Shown here: piece after piece, positions 1-6,860 of the stretch
How the letters are laid out: every line of letters starts with the position of its first letter
Numbering within the stretch: position 1 is the stretch's first letter
DNA from: CAZKCK01 sp964552325
GTDB lineage: Bacteria > Bacteroidota > Bacteroidia > Bacteroidales > TTA-H9
DNA: 12,978 nucleotides
NCBI GenBank assembly: GCA_964552325.1
Contig: CAZKHA010000098.1
Span: 1-12,978, forward strand
Reading direction: 5' to 3'
Notes under the pieces: generated by a model
Databases searched by the model: none
What the model saw: only the letters and a program-made list of their open reading frames with translations
What the model was told of the DNA's origin: nothing
Program-made: the position numbers and the translations under genes

Positions 1-33
1 CTCATAGCTCGCCACTTCTTTTACCAATTTTCC

Positions 34-2535
34 CTATTCAAAATCATCCATATTGTTCATGTCTTCCCTGCGTTGCTGTTTCTTGTAATCGTTAAAACGA
101 TAGGAGAAACCGATGAACAACGTCCGGCTATCACGCGAACGCTCTGATAAGGATACGAAATTGGTGCCGTAAGTTGTCATATTGTATTTTTGGGTTTTAA
201 ACACATCGCTTAAGCGAACGGTTATGGTACCGTTACCATCTAGCACATCTTTTTTCAATCCAATATCAGCACTGTACATTTCATCCATACGGCCTTGGCT
301 ACCACCAACTTGCCCGCGATGACCACCAATAGATGGGGTAAATACCACGGGTGAATTGTAGAAAAAGCTTACTTGAACATCGCAAATTTTTGGAATCTGC
401 ATCATGCTGTTAAACTTAAAGGTCCATGAGTCCGTTTCACGGGTTTCGGCACTAATATCCTGCCCCTCGAACCGCGATCTGAAATAGCTGAAATTGCCAT
501 TAACACGCCACCATCTCAAAAACTGCTGAGTAACAATTAGCTCTAGGCCATAGGAGTACGATTTATCTTGGTTACGGTAGGTTGAACGCGATATCCCTGT
601 GGTATCCACCGTCATAATACGTGCAATTACATTTTCGGTATTGCGATAAAACAAACTCGAATTAATAGTAGTTTTCTTTATTTGGGATGTACTTCCAAGC
701 TCAAGTGAATTAGAAAATTCGGGTTCTAAATACGGGTTTCCATACGACAAGTTCAGTGGGTCAGAATAATTAACAAAAGGATTCAATACCTGCGAGCCCG
801 GGCGGTTTACCCTTCGCGAATAACTCAACTGAAAAAGTTGGTTGGCATTCAGTTCGTATTTCACATGGACGCTCGGAAAAACATTCAAGTATTTGTTGTT
901 CACGGTAGTATCTTGCGTAACTTGGTTGGCATTGGCAATGGCATGTTCTACACGGGCGCCTAGTTGGTAGGTAAGCTTTTCATTAATCATATTAGAATAG
1001 ATTCCATAGGCTGAGTTCAGGACCAAATCATAAATAAATTGGTTGCTAATATTGTTATTGATCTGAAACTCTTCTACATCTTGGTTAAAGGCAAAGAGTT
1101 TATAATCAGAATCGGACTTGTTCCACGAAAGTTTGTAACCCGTTTCAAGCCTTCCTGAACCTAATGGATGAACATAATCAATTTGTGCGGTGGAGGTGTT
1201 ACGCTTGGTAGCAGTAAGTGTATTTTGCAGCGAATCGGGAAACACGAAATCAGGAATGAGACGATGAATCAGCAAATCGTTATCCGAATCGCCATTGGAG
1301 CCTGAAAAATAGGCATCAACCGTAAGTTCTTGGATTTTGTTAGCGAAAGTGCGTTTGTAATTCAAATTGCCTTCAAAACCACTGTTTTCCGAATTATCGA
1401 TCGGCGAATTATAGAACAAAGATGTTGTATCTAAGCCGGAATTACGCGTGAGGTTTTGGCTTATGTCTTCGCCTTTGTTCTTCCTGAAATTTAGCATACC
1501 ACTAACTGACAAGGTATTGCGTGGATTGATAAAATAGTCGGCGCCCAGCTTAAAATTATGAAAATTGCCATTGCGCTGGCTTTCGCTAAGTTGATCGAAA
1601 TAGGTAGCTTTATTATCGATGGTGGTGGTACGGGCCGTTTTCCCTTCTCCTTTCATGGCAAAACGCCGGTAGTCGTAGGTGGTAAAGAAATTGAACTTAT
1701 GGTACCTGAAATTCAAGTTTGCCGATGCGTTGTATTTATTGCCTGTTCCGGCATTTAGCATAATCATGCCATTGTAGCCTGGCTTTTTTTGTTTCTTCAA
1801 TACAATGTTTAAGATGCCTGTGGTGCCATCGGGGTCATAACGTGCTGATGGATTTGTAATTAGCTCAACACGATCAATCATGCTTGCTGGAAGTTGATCA
1901 AGGCTTACCAAATTTGAAGGCCTGCCATCGATAAGAATAGTAACATTGGTGGAACCCCTTAAGCTAATATTGCCATCAATATCTACATTTATGGCGGGAA
2001 TGGTTTGCATAAGGTCGATGGCCGTTGCACCCGCCGAGGTTATTGTCTGATCAACATTAATAACCTTTTTATCGAGGTTGTATTCCAAACCTGCTTTGGT
2101 ACCTTTTATTTCTACACCCGTAAGCGAGGCATTGGAAAGCTGGATTTTAATCGTTGCAAGGTCAATAACTGGCTTATCAGGCCTAATAAACACTGAATCA
2201 ATAACTTTTGTAGGATAACCTATAAATTGTATCTTTAGAAAAAACTTTCCAAAAGGAAGCTTTTCAATCATAAACTGACCTTTTTCATCGGTTATCCCAC
2301 CATCTACTAATGATGAATCTTTCATCCTGAACAGCGCTACGTTAGCATATTCGAGGGGTTGTGTGTTTTGGTTGTCGATAATTTTACCTGAAACAACCCC
2401 GATTTTCTCCATTTGGCCGGTGCGTCCCATGCCACCTGAGCGGTTTTGGGCTATCAAAACAACGGGAGCTAAAAACAAGACCAGCAAAACTATAGTCCTG
2501 AACCTTTTGGTTTTTAAGTTCTTACAAAATAACAT
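34..2535 (-). CDS. TonB-dependent-receptor-like outer membrane beta-barrel protein
   Basis: 833 residues; predicted outer-membrane transporter or receptor. Residues 1-29 form a Sec signal peptide (basic KTKRFR, a hydrophobic stretch, then a probable cut after LIA). Residues about 46-135 look like a carboxypeptidase-regulatory-like (CarboxypepD_reg) domain: GKIIDNQNTQPLEYANV, then GGITDEKGQF. Residues about 150-250 resemble a TonB plug, with the typical SLRGSTNVTILIDGRPS, MIDRVELITNPSARYDPDG and GILNIVLKK blocks. The rest is aromatic-rich alternating beta-strand sequence ending in a final FIGFSYRF strand, followed by a charged tail. This matches the Bacteroidota 'outer membrane beta-barrel family' receptors (often 750-950 residues), not SusC, and no SusD partner is adjacent. 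Substrate unknown. It is the last minus-strand gene on the left and is separated from the stress-protein gene by a strong terminator, so it should have its own promoter. No terminator is visible in the 33 bases after the stop. Confidence 0.9.
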   Translation of the reverse strand: MLFCKNLKTKRFRTIVLLVLFLAPVVLIAQNRSGGMGRTGQMEKIGVVSGKIIDNQNTQPLEYANVALFRMKDSSLVDGGITDEKGQFMIEKLPFGKFFLKIQFIGYPTKVIDSVFIRPDKPVIDLATIKIQLSNASLTGVEIKGTKAGLEYNLDKKVINVDQTITSAGATAIDLMQTIPAINVDIDGNISLRGSTNVTILIDGRPSNLVSLDQLPASMIDRVELITNPSARYDPDGTTGILNIVLKKQKKPGYNGMIMLNAGTGNKYNASANLNFRYHKFNFFTTYDYRRFAMKGEGKTARTTTIDNKATYFDQLSESQRNGNFHNFKLGADYFINPRNTLSVSGMLNFRKNKGEDISQNLTRNSGLDTTSLFYNSPIDNSENSGFEGNLNYKRTFANKIQELTVDAYFSGSNGDSDNDLLIHRLIPDFVFPDSLQNTLTATKRNTSTAQIDYVHPLGSGRLETGYKLSWNKSDSDYKLFAFNQDVEEFQINNNISNQFIYDLVLNSAYGIYSNMINEKLTYQLGARVEHAIANANQVTQDTTVNNKYLNVFPSVHVKYELNANQLFQLSYSRRVNRPGSQVLNPFVNYSDPLNLSYGNPYLEPEFSNSLELGSTSQIKKTTINSSLFYRNTENVIARIMTVDTTGISRSTYRNQDKSYSYGLELIVTQQFLRWWRVNGNFSYFRSRFEGQDISAETRETDSWTFKFNSMMQIPKICDVQVSFFYNSPVVFTPSIGGHRGQVGGSQGRMDEMYSADIGLKKDVLDGNGTITVRLSDVFKTQKYNMTTYGTNFVSLSERSRDSRTLFIGFSYRFNDYKKQQRREDMNNMDDFE

Positions 2536-2565
2536 AATTCTTCTAATACAATTTAATAATTTGAC

Positions 2566-2592
2566 TTAGGCATCTCCTCACGTAATGCCTAA
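2566..2592. repeat. Perfect 8-bp inverted repeat upstream of the receptor gene
   Basis: TTAGGCAT (2566-2573) and ATGCCTAA (2585-2592) are exact reverse complements separated by 11 bases, ending 30 bp before the receptor start codon. The half-site spacing (centres about 19 bp apart) suits a dimeric regulator's operator. The same sequence would also fold as a leader hairpin if transcription starts upstream. It has no T-tract on either side, so it is not a typical terminator. On the minus strand the loop ends in GAGGAG directly before ATGCCTAAG, which would start only a six-codon reading frame. The repeat is seen directly; a regulatory role is inference. Confidence 0.5.
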
Positions 2593-2697
2593 CAATTAAT
2601 GGAGCAAATAGGCTTATGATGGTTTAGTCAATAACAATCCATTAACAAAAAAAATCCAGACATCACCCTCGTAATACAAGGAAGACAGCATGGCGTT

Positions 2698-2728
2698 AAA
2701 ACAAAAAGCCGGGAAATGAAATCCCGGC
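2698..2728 (-). terminator. Rho-independent terminator of the universal stress protein gene
   Basis: On the minus strand GCCGGGA (from 2728 to 2722) pairs with TCCCGGC (2714 to 2708) across a 7-base loop, and is followed at once by TTTTTGTTT. The 7-bp, mostly G/C stem plus T-run is a textbook intrinsic terminator, about 22 bp after the stress-protein stop. It separates that gene from the receptor gene downstream. Confidence 0.88.
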
Positions 2729-2750
2729 CAATATGCAAAGTGGTAGTGGT

Positions 2751-3593
2751 TTAATACTCCACAATCTTTGTCCAATTAAAATCGCGTGGATTAATGCACA
2801 TCACTGGGATTTGCGAAACATTAAAGATCATTTCTTCATCGTAACTGCCAAGGATAAATGTTGACAAACCTTTTTCAGGGTTAGTCATAATCATAATAAG
2901 GTCAGTATTTTCAGCTGTGGCATATGAAATTACTTGCTTGCTGAAATCAATCGACTTATCGGCAATTTTTACCGAGTACTTAACTTGGTTTTTATCAAAA
3001 TGTGAAGTCATTGTGTTGACGGCTTCATCAATTTCGGTGCCCGGTAAACGGTAAATATGTATGGCTGCTTTAAAATTTTGGGCAATGTAGGTAGCCCATT
3101 TGGTTTTCTCCCATGGGCCTGCATCAGAGGTAACCGGCAGTACGATGTTATGGTAACCTTTATCAAAACTGCGTTTTTGAACAACCACAACGGGAGCGGG
3201 CGAACTTGTTACTACCTTAAGCGCAAAACTGCCGGTTAGTTTCTGTTCTAGGCCAACTTTGCCATGGGTTCCCATGTACAAAAGTTTAGCGCCGGTGTCT
3301 TTTGCCACTTCGGCTATGGTTGTAAAAATACTTCCTTCTTGGGCAATGGAACTTGCTTCTATAGAATGGGTTTTAGTTATGTCGGCACATATTTGGTCAA
3401 GCTTTTCCTTAATGGATTCCATTGTAAGGTTATCCTTTTTAAGGGCTGATTTGGTGCTTTTATCAATAACATGCAGCAAGCAAATTTTATAGTTAAGATG
3501 CTTGGCAGCAAGACAAGCCTGATGTATGGCATTGTCAGCCACTTCGGTAAAGTCAGTGGGAACTAATACGATATTGTTTGCCTGTGAATCCAT
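2751..3593 (-). CDS. Tandem-domain universal stress protein (UspA family)
   Basis: 280 residues, two UspA folds in tandem, cytoplasmic (no signal peptide or membrane segment). Domain 1 (about 6-140) opens with the NIVLVPTDFTE nucleotide-binding strand, with Asp14. It carries an intact ATP-binding motif G-2x-G-9x-G-S: Gly108, Gly111, Gly121, Ser122 in the block starting MGTHGKVG. Domain 2 (about 147-270) opens with NIVLPVTSDAG, but the equivalent of the motif, TNPEKGLSTFILGS, keeps only the final Gly-Ser; the two upstream glycines are replaced by Met236 and Pro239. Domain 2 has therefore probably lost ATP binding, a common asymmetry in tandem Usp proteins. Family members respond to starvation, redox and growth-arrest stress; no partner is indicated here. 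Monocistronic: a candidate -7 element lies about 47 bp upstream and a strong terminator follows. ATG start; AGGAG near the start lies on the opposite strand and is not an SD. Confidence 0.93.
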   Translation of the reverse strand: MDSQANNIVLVPTDFTEVADNAIHQACLAAKHLNYKICLLHVIDKSTKSALKKDNLTMESIKEKLDQICADITKTHSIEASSIAQEGSIFTTIAEVAKDTGAKLLYMGTHGKVGLEQKLTGSFALKVVTSSPAPVVVVQKRSFDKGYHNIVLPVTSDAGPWEKTKWATYIAQNFKAAIHIYRLPGTEIDEAVNTMTSHFDKNQVKYSVKIADKSIDFSKQVISYATAENTDLIMIMTNPEKGLSTFILGSYDEEMIFNVSQIPVMCINPRDFNWTKIVEY

Positions 3594-3639
3594 ATGAACA
3601 AGGAGTTTTGGTGTCAGAACTAGTAGAATAGATAGTGTA

Positions 3640-3647
3640 CAAAAGTA
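3640..3647 (-). promoter_or_regulatory. Candidate Bacteroidota -7 element for the universal stress protein
   Basis: Minus strand reads TACTTTTG, an exact match to the Bacteroidota housekeeping consensus TAnnTTTG. It would place the transcript start near 3635 and give a leader of about 40 bases. I see no TTTG or TTG at the usual 17-23 bp further upstream, so only the -7 half is supported. Confidence 0.45.
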
Positions 3648-3703
3648 GGGATTTTAAGAAAGGAAACTTCATCTGAACAAAAAAAATCATCAATAATAAT
3701 TGC

Positions 3704-4843
3704 CTACTCAAGCAAACCATCAAGTGCTTTAACAATATTGCGGGCAATATTGGCCACATGGGCACTGGTGTTATTAAGGATTATAATGGTAAGGTCTTCG
3801 GAAGGGATACGGGTTAAGGTTGAAGTGAATCCATGCCACAGCCCGTTATGGTAGATGGCTTCTTTACCTTCTATCTCTTTAAAACGCCAGCCGAAACCAT
3901 AATCTATAACCCGCTGATTTTGAATAACAGGTTTAACAAATGCCTCTTCTAAAACACTTTGTGATACCAATATTTCTGTATTCCATGCATTGCTCCATTT
4001 GTAAAGGTCTTCAACGGTGCTGTAAATGCTTTTATCGCCAAGAACTTCGTCAATAGGGTCATACTCATAATTTTGAGCGCTCTTAAGCGAATGATATCCA
4101 ATGGGCCGTTTTTGAATACTGTCGAGCAAGTGTTTATTGTAAGCAAAGGTTTGATTCATTTGAAGGGGCAGGAAGATATTGGCCTTTAAGAACAAATCAA
4201 ATGGCTGTCCTGAGATGCGCTCAACTAATAAGGCTAGCAACGCATAGCCCGTATTGGAATACCGGAAGGATTTGCCAGGTTTGAAATTTAAAGGCATCTT
4301 ATGCTTAATCAAGAGTTTAAGCACATCTTCGTTGTTAAGGGCCAATTCATGCGGATTGTTCTGACCGGCCATATACATGTAATTGGGAACACCCGAGGTA
4401 TGGTTAAGCAAATGCCTGATAGTAACATTTTTGTAAGGGAACTCCGCTATTAGGTGCTTAACGGTGTCATCAAAGTTTATAAGACCTCTATCCTTAAGTA
4501 TCATCACCGCCATAGCTGTAAAGCCTTTGCTTACCGATGCCAACTGAAATGGAGATGCTAAGCTTAAACTATCCTTGCTCTTTAAGTTACAGTATCCTCT
4601 GGCATCTTGAAATAAAACATATCCTTTGTAAGCTATCAGAATATTACCGTTCAACTTCGATTGATCCAACACCTTGGTTATCCGTTCATTAATAGCTGAC
4701 AATTTTTCATCAGGCAAAGGTGGGGCCACCACAACTCCACCACGAACCGCGAAAAATTTTCCGGGAGCAGCTTTGTTGGTAGTGCTGTTAAACGCAACCA
4801 AGAATAGGGGAAGGAAGAAAAGAAGAAACTTGAAAAAACGCAT
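3704..4843 (-). CDS. Serine hydrolase, class C beta-lactamase / DD-peptidase-like family
   Basis: 379 residues, predicted exported enzyme of the beta-lactamase superfamily (PF00144-type). Residues 1-19 are a Sec signal peptide (MRFFKFLLFFLPLFLVAF); no lipobox is present. The three active-site motifs are visible in order: SxxK as Ser103-Val-Ser-Lys106 (nucleophile Ser103), YxN as Tyr195-Ser-Asn197 in FRYSNTGY, and an HxG triad in place of KTG as His332-Asn-Gly334 in YHNGLWHGF. The HLLNHTSGVPNY block after the first motif is also typical. HxG members are usually esterases, D-aminopeptidases or peptidoglycan-related peptidases rather than resistance beta-lactamases, so I do not infer antibiotic resistance. 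Substrate unknown. It lies 110 bp upstream of the stress-protein gene with no convincing hairpin terminator between them; a T8 run follows the stop by about 20 bases. The ATG start directly precedes the signal peptide. Confidence 0.9.
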   Translation of the reverse strand: MRFFKFLLFFLPLFLVAFNSTTNKAAPGKFFAVRGGVVVAPPLPDEKLSAINERITKVLDQSKLNGNILIAYKGYVLFQDARGYCNLKSKDSLSLASPFQLASVSKGFTAMAVMILKDRGLINFDDTVKHLIAEFPYKNVTIRHLLNHTSGVPNYMYMAGQNNPHELALNNEDVLKLLIKHKMPLNFKPGKSFRYSNTGYALLALLVERISGQPFDLFLKANIFLPLQMNQTFAYNKHLLDSIQKRPIGYHSLKSAQNYEYDPIDEVLGDKSIYSTVEDLYKWSNAWNTEILVSQSVLEEAFVKPVIQNQRVIDYGFGWRFKEIEGKEAIYHNGLWHGFTSTLTRIPSEDLTIIILNNTSAHVANIARNIVKALDGLLE

Positions 4844-4862
4844 ATATCTACAGTATGATTCA

Positions 4863-4890
4863 CAAAAATAGTTTCATTTTCTTGTACAAA
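4863..4890 (-). promoter_or_regulatory. Candidate promoter of the serine hydrolase gene
   Basis: Minus strand carries TTTG (4890-4887), a 16-bp spacer, then TATTTTTG (4870-4863), an exact TAnnTTTG -7 match. The spacer is slightly short against the usual 17-23. The start codon is about 20 bp beyond the -7 element, giving a leader of roughly 14 bases. Confidence 0.5.
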
Positions 4891-4920
4891 GACACAAAGA
4901 GTGTAAAAGTAATTAACTTT

Positions 4921-4942
4921 TTATCCACAAAATTTGTGATAA
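4921..4942. repeat. Interrupted palindrome containing a perfect DnaA-box 9-mer
   Basis: TTAT-c-CACAAA-A-TTTGTG-ATAA: 10 paired positions around a central A, with one unpaired C at 4925. The first nine bases, TTATCCACA (4921-4929), match the DnaA-box consensus TTATNCACA exactly. It lies about 30 bp upstream of the serine hydrolase -33 region, a position suiting an operator. Only one full box is present, so it is not evidence of an origin. Confidence 0.4.
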
Positions 4943-5056
4943 CTTTTCTCAACCAATTATAATACAACATTTTAAAATCACAATCACAAAAACTGAGACG
5001 CAAGCCCAAAACCTATGATTATCGGATTTCGTACAAGCCATGGTATCAAACGTGGT

Positions 5057-5080
5057 TTTTAGCTAAAAAGTTTAGCAAAA
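5057..5080. repeat. Hairpin-forming inverted repeat in the divergent region
   Basis: TTTT-a-GCTAAA-AAG-TTTAGC-AAAA: a perfect 6-bp stem with a 3-base loop, extended by four A/T pairs past a single bulged A at 5061. It is not followed by a T-run on either strand and lies upstream of both flanking genes, so it terminates neither. It could be an RNA structure or a protein-binding site. Confidence 0.4.
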
Positions 5081-5280
5081 CAAAACCAAACTTAATACGT
5101 TTAGAGTATGATAATCTATTTCTGGCCTAATATACTAAGCTATAAGTTTTAACATTACCTACACAAACCGCCATAATTGTGCTATACTTACATCTACTTG
5201 GATGAAAGGCAAGCAATTGGGCATATGATGCCAACTAAAGCGGAGTCCTTTCGTATTAAAAAAGGCGGCTGCGAACTTTT

Positions 5281-5310
5281 TTTGGTTATAAAACACGTTT
5301 TGTGCGTTTG
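5281..5310 (+). promoter_or_regulatory. Candidate promoter of the DUF5723 gene
   Basis: TTTG (5281-5284), an 18-bp spacer, then TGCGTTTG (5303-5310), which differs from TAnnTTTG only at the second base. Transcription would begin near 5315, leaving a leader of about 30 bases. The leader contains no Shine-Dalgarno sequence. Confidence 0.42.
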
Positions 5311-5344
5311 TAATGTCAATAGTAGAAACCTATAAGTAAGTTTG

Positions 5345-6808
5345 ATGAAAAAAAACTTTCTGATATTTGTTTGCCTTCTTGCATGTGTTTTTCAATCAAA
5401 AGCACAAGAAATGCTTGGTATGACGCAATCTAACTATGCTGGCATCAACACCTTGATGGTAAACCCCTCATCGATGTTGAATTCACGGAATTGGCTAGAT
5501 ATTAACATTATTGGATTGGGTGTTTTTGCTGATAACAACTATGTTTACATGCCAAAAGAAGACTTTTGGGTCTTTGACTTGCTAAGCAGTGATTTCCAGC
5601 CGCCTAAATATGGAAAGTATGAACGACCCATTCTAGTTGCTGACAATAGCAATTTGAAGAACACCTATATCAATCAGCGGCTTAACCTTCCATCAGTAAT
5701 GCTGGCCAATTTTACCGAAGCCTATGGTTTAAGCTTTTCATATCGAACAGCAGTTTCGGGAAGAAGGATTCCGTTTGATGTGGCCAATTTTTCCTATTAT
5801 GGACTAGAACATGCTGCACAACAACGCATTGAATATAACGACAACGACTTTACTTTTGCTGGTATATCATGGGGCGAAATTGCCTTAAGCTATGCCACCA
5901 TACTCAAGCACAAACGATTTGACCTTTGGACAGGCGGTATTTCACTCAAATACTTGCTAGGAACTGGAGGTGGTTATGCAAAAATTAACAATGTTCGCTA
6001 TGTGGTTTTAAACGACTCCACCATTGATATCAGAAATCTTGATGCCGAAGTTGGTTTTGGCGCCCCCATAAATTACAGCACCAATACATATCCTGGCCCT
6101 GGAGGCTTATTCCCTGGCCGCGGCTTGGGCTTTGATGTAGGGGTAACCTTTATTCGAACCCCTCGCGAACTCAAAAACATCTATCGCGATAGGCTTTGCA
6201 GCCAACGCTACGAAGACTATAAATACCGCATTGGGATATCTTTGTTGGATGTTGGGCGTATTAAATTCGCAAGTAACGCGCAAAAACATGTATATGACAA
6301 CGTTAGCCACTTCTGGGAAGATCTGGATTTAGGCTTCGACAACATAAACGATATTATAAGGGATGTTAGCCAGCGCTTTTATGGCAGCCCCACGGCATCC
6401 TTAACTGATACTATTGTGAGTGTTGGGCTCCCAACTGCATTTAGCCTGCAGTATGATTACCACTACAACAAAAATGTGTATTTAAATGGCACCGCCATTA
6501 TTGGGTTGCCCATTTTTGGGGATGTTTCAGTTGAACGCCCATCGCAAATTGCTTTTACACCACGCTATGAATCAAAGGCTTTTGAGGCAAGCCTGCCGTT
6601 AAGCCTCTACAACCTCCACACACCACGAATTGGACTTGCATTACGGTTCTATTCGTTTACCATTGGCACCGAAAAGCTTGGCAGCTTATTGGGAATGACA
6701 GATTTTTATGGTACCGACCTTTATTTATCCCTGCGTTTGGTTTTCAGGAAGGGTGAGTGCAGGGAACCTAAATCTTCGACCCCTTGTGGTAGGTTAGATT
6801 TTGAGTAA
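5345..6808 (+). CDS. DUF5723-type predicted outer membrane beta-barrel protein
   Basis: 487 residues from the ATG at 5345. A TTG directly before it (5342) is in frame but adds only one residue, so the ATG is preferred. A Sec signal peptide (MKKNFLIFVCLLACVFQSKA, probable cut before QEM) is followed by MLGMTQSNYAGINTLMVNPSSM. That opening, with its N-P-S motif, is typical of FadL/PorV-like Bacteroidota barrels, and the whole protein resembles the uncharacterised DUF5723 family. The remainder is alternating aromatic/polar strands, with TAFSLQYDYHYNKNVYLNG and LGLRFYSFTIGTEK-like blocks near the end and a last strand DLYLSLRLVFRK. A short polar tail holding two cysteines (GECREPKSSTPCG) follows. 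Function unknown; no OmpA-type or type IX secretion gene is adjacent to suggest one. It is the only plus-strand gene here and converges on the mannosidase operon. Confidence 0.85.
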   Translation: MKKNFLIFVCLLACVFQSKAQEMLGMTQSNYAGINTLMVNPSSMLNSRNWLDINIIGLGVFADNNYVYMPKEDFWVFDLLSSDFQPPKYGKYERPILVADNSNLKNTYINQRLNLPSVMLANFTEAYGLSFSYRTAVSGRRIPFDVANFSYYGLEHAAQQRIEYNDNDFTFAGISWGEIALSYATILKHKRFDLWTGGISLKYLLGTGGGYAKINNVRYVVLNDSTIDIRNLDAEVGFGAPINYSTNTYPGPGGLFPGRGLGFDVGVTFIRTPRELKNIYRDRLCSQRYEDYKYRIGISLLDVGRIKFASNAQKHVYDNVSHFWEDLDLGFDNINDIIRDVSQRFYGSPTASLTDTIVSVGLPTAFSLQYDYHYNKNVYLNGTAIIGLPIFGDVSVERPSQIAFTPRYESKAFEASLPLSLYNLHTPRIGLALRFYSFTIGTEKLGSLLGMTDFYGTDLYLSLRLVFRKGECREPKSSTPCGRLDFE

Positions 6809-6810
6809 AA

Positions 6811-6843
6811 AGAAGAATGCCTGATGACAATCACCAGGCATTC
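6811..6843 (-). terminator. Intrinsic terminator of the mannosidase-dipeptidase operon
   Basis: GAATGCCTG (6815-6823) and CAGGCATTC (6835-6843) form a perfect 9-bp stem with an 11-base loop. Read on the minus strand the stem is followed by TTCTTTTT, a good terminator tail, 18 bp after the GH92 stop codon. On the plus strand the hairpin is followed by AATGTAAAAAGG with no T-run, so any action on the DUF5723 transcript is likely weaker. The gap between the two convergent stop codons is only 52 bp. Confidence 0.85.
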
Positions 6844-6860
6844 AATGTAAAAAGGCTTTG

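Larger units (their letters stand above)
4844..5344. other. Divergent intergenic region (about 500 bp)
   Basis: Non-coding stretch between the minus-strand serine hydrolase and the plus-strand DUF5723 gene. It is AT-rich, with no long reading frame. It contains a promoter at each end, an interrupted palindrome with a DnaA-box sequence (4921-4942), tandem ATCACA copies at 4977-4988, and a hairpin at 5057-5080. The stretch 5085-5224 shows nothing I can name. A 36-codon ATG frame at 5225-5335 (MMPTKAESF..., rich in Cys and Val) overlaps the DUF5723 promoter and is not called as a gene. The length is well beyond what two promoters need, so a small RNA or regulatory sites are possible but unproven. 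Confidence 0.6.

Noticed and set aside
2548..2578. Minus-strand six-codon frame (MPKSNY) after GAGGAG in the receptor leader
   Set aside because: The purine run touches the ATG with no spacing, and a frame this short cannot be supported without conservation.
3660..3703. Terminator for the serine hydrolase at the T8 run (minus strand)
   Set aside because: Only a 4-bp TTGC/GCAA pairing precedes it, and the run is about 20 bases away, so there is no convincing hairpin.
3704..4843. Antibiotic-resistance beta-lactamase
   Set aside because: The third motif is HNG rather than KTG and the overall pattern fits esterase/peptidase members of the superfamily, so a resistance call is not supported.
4921..4929. 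Chromosomal replication origin suggested by the DnaA-box 9-mer
   Set aside because: Only one box was found, with no cluster, no AT-rich unwinding repeats in a typical arrangement and no dnaA, dnaN or rpmH neighbour.
5225..5335. 36-codon plus-strand reading frame starting MMPTKAESF
   Set aside because: It overlaps the probable DUF5723 promoter, has no ribosome-binding signal, and its composition (Cys/Val-rich end over T-rich DNA) looks like chance.
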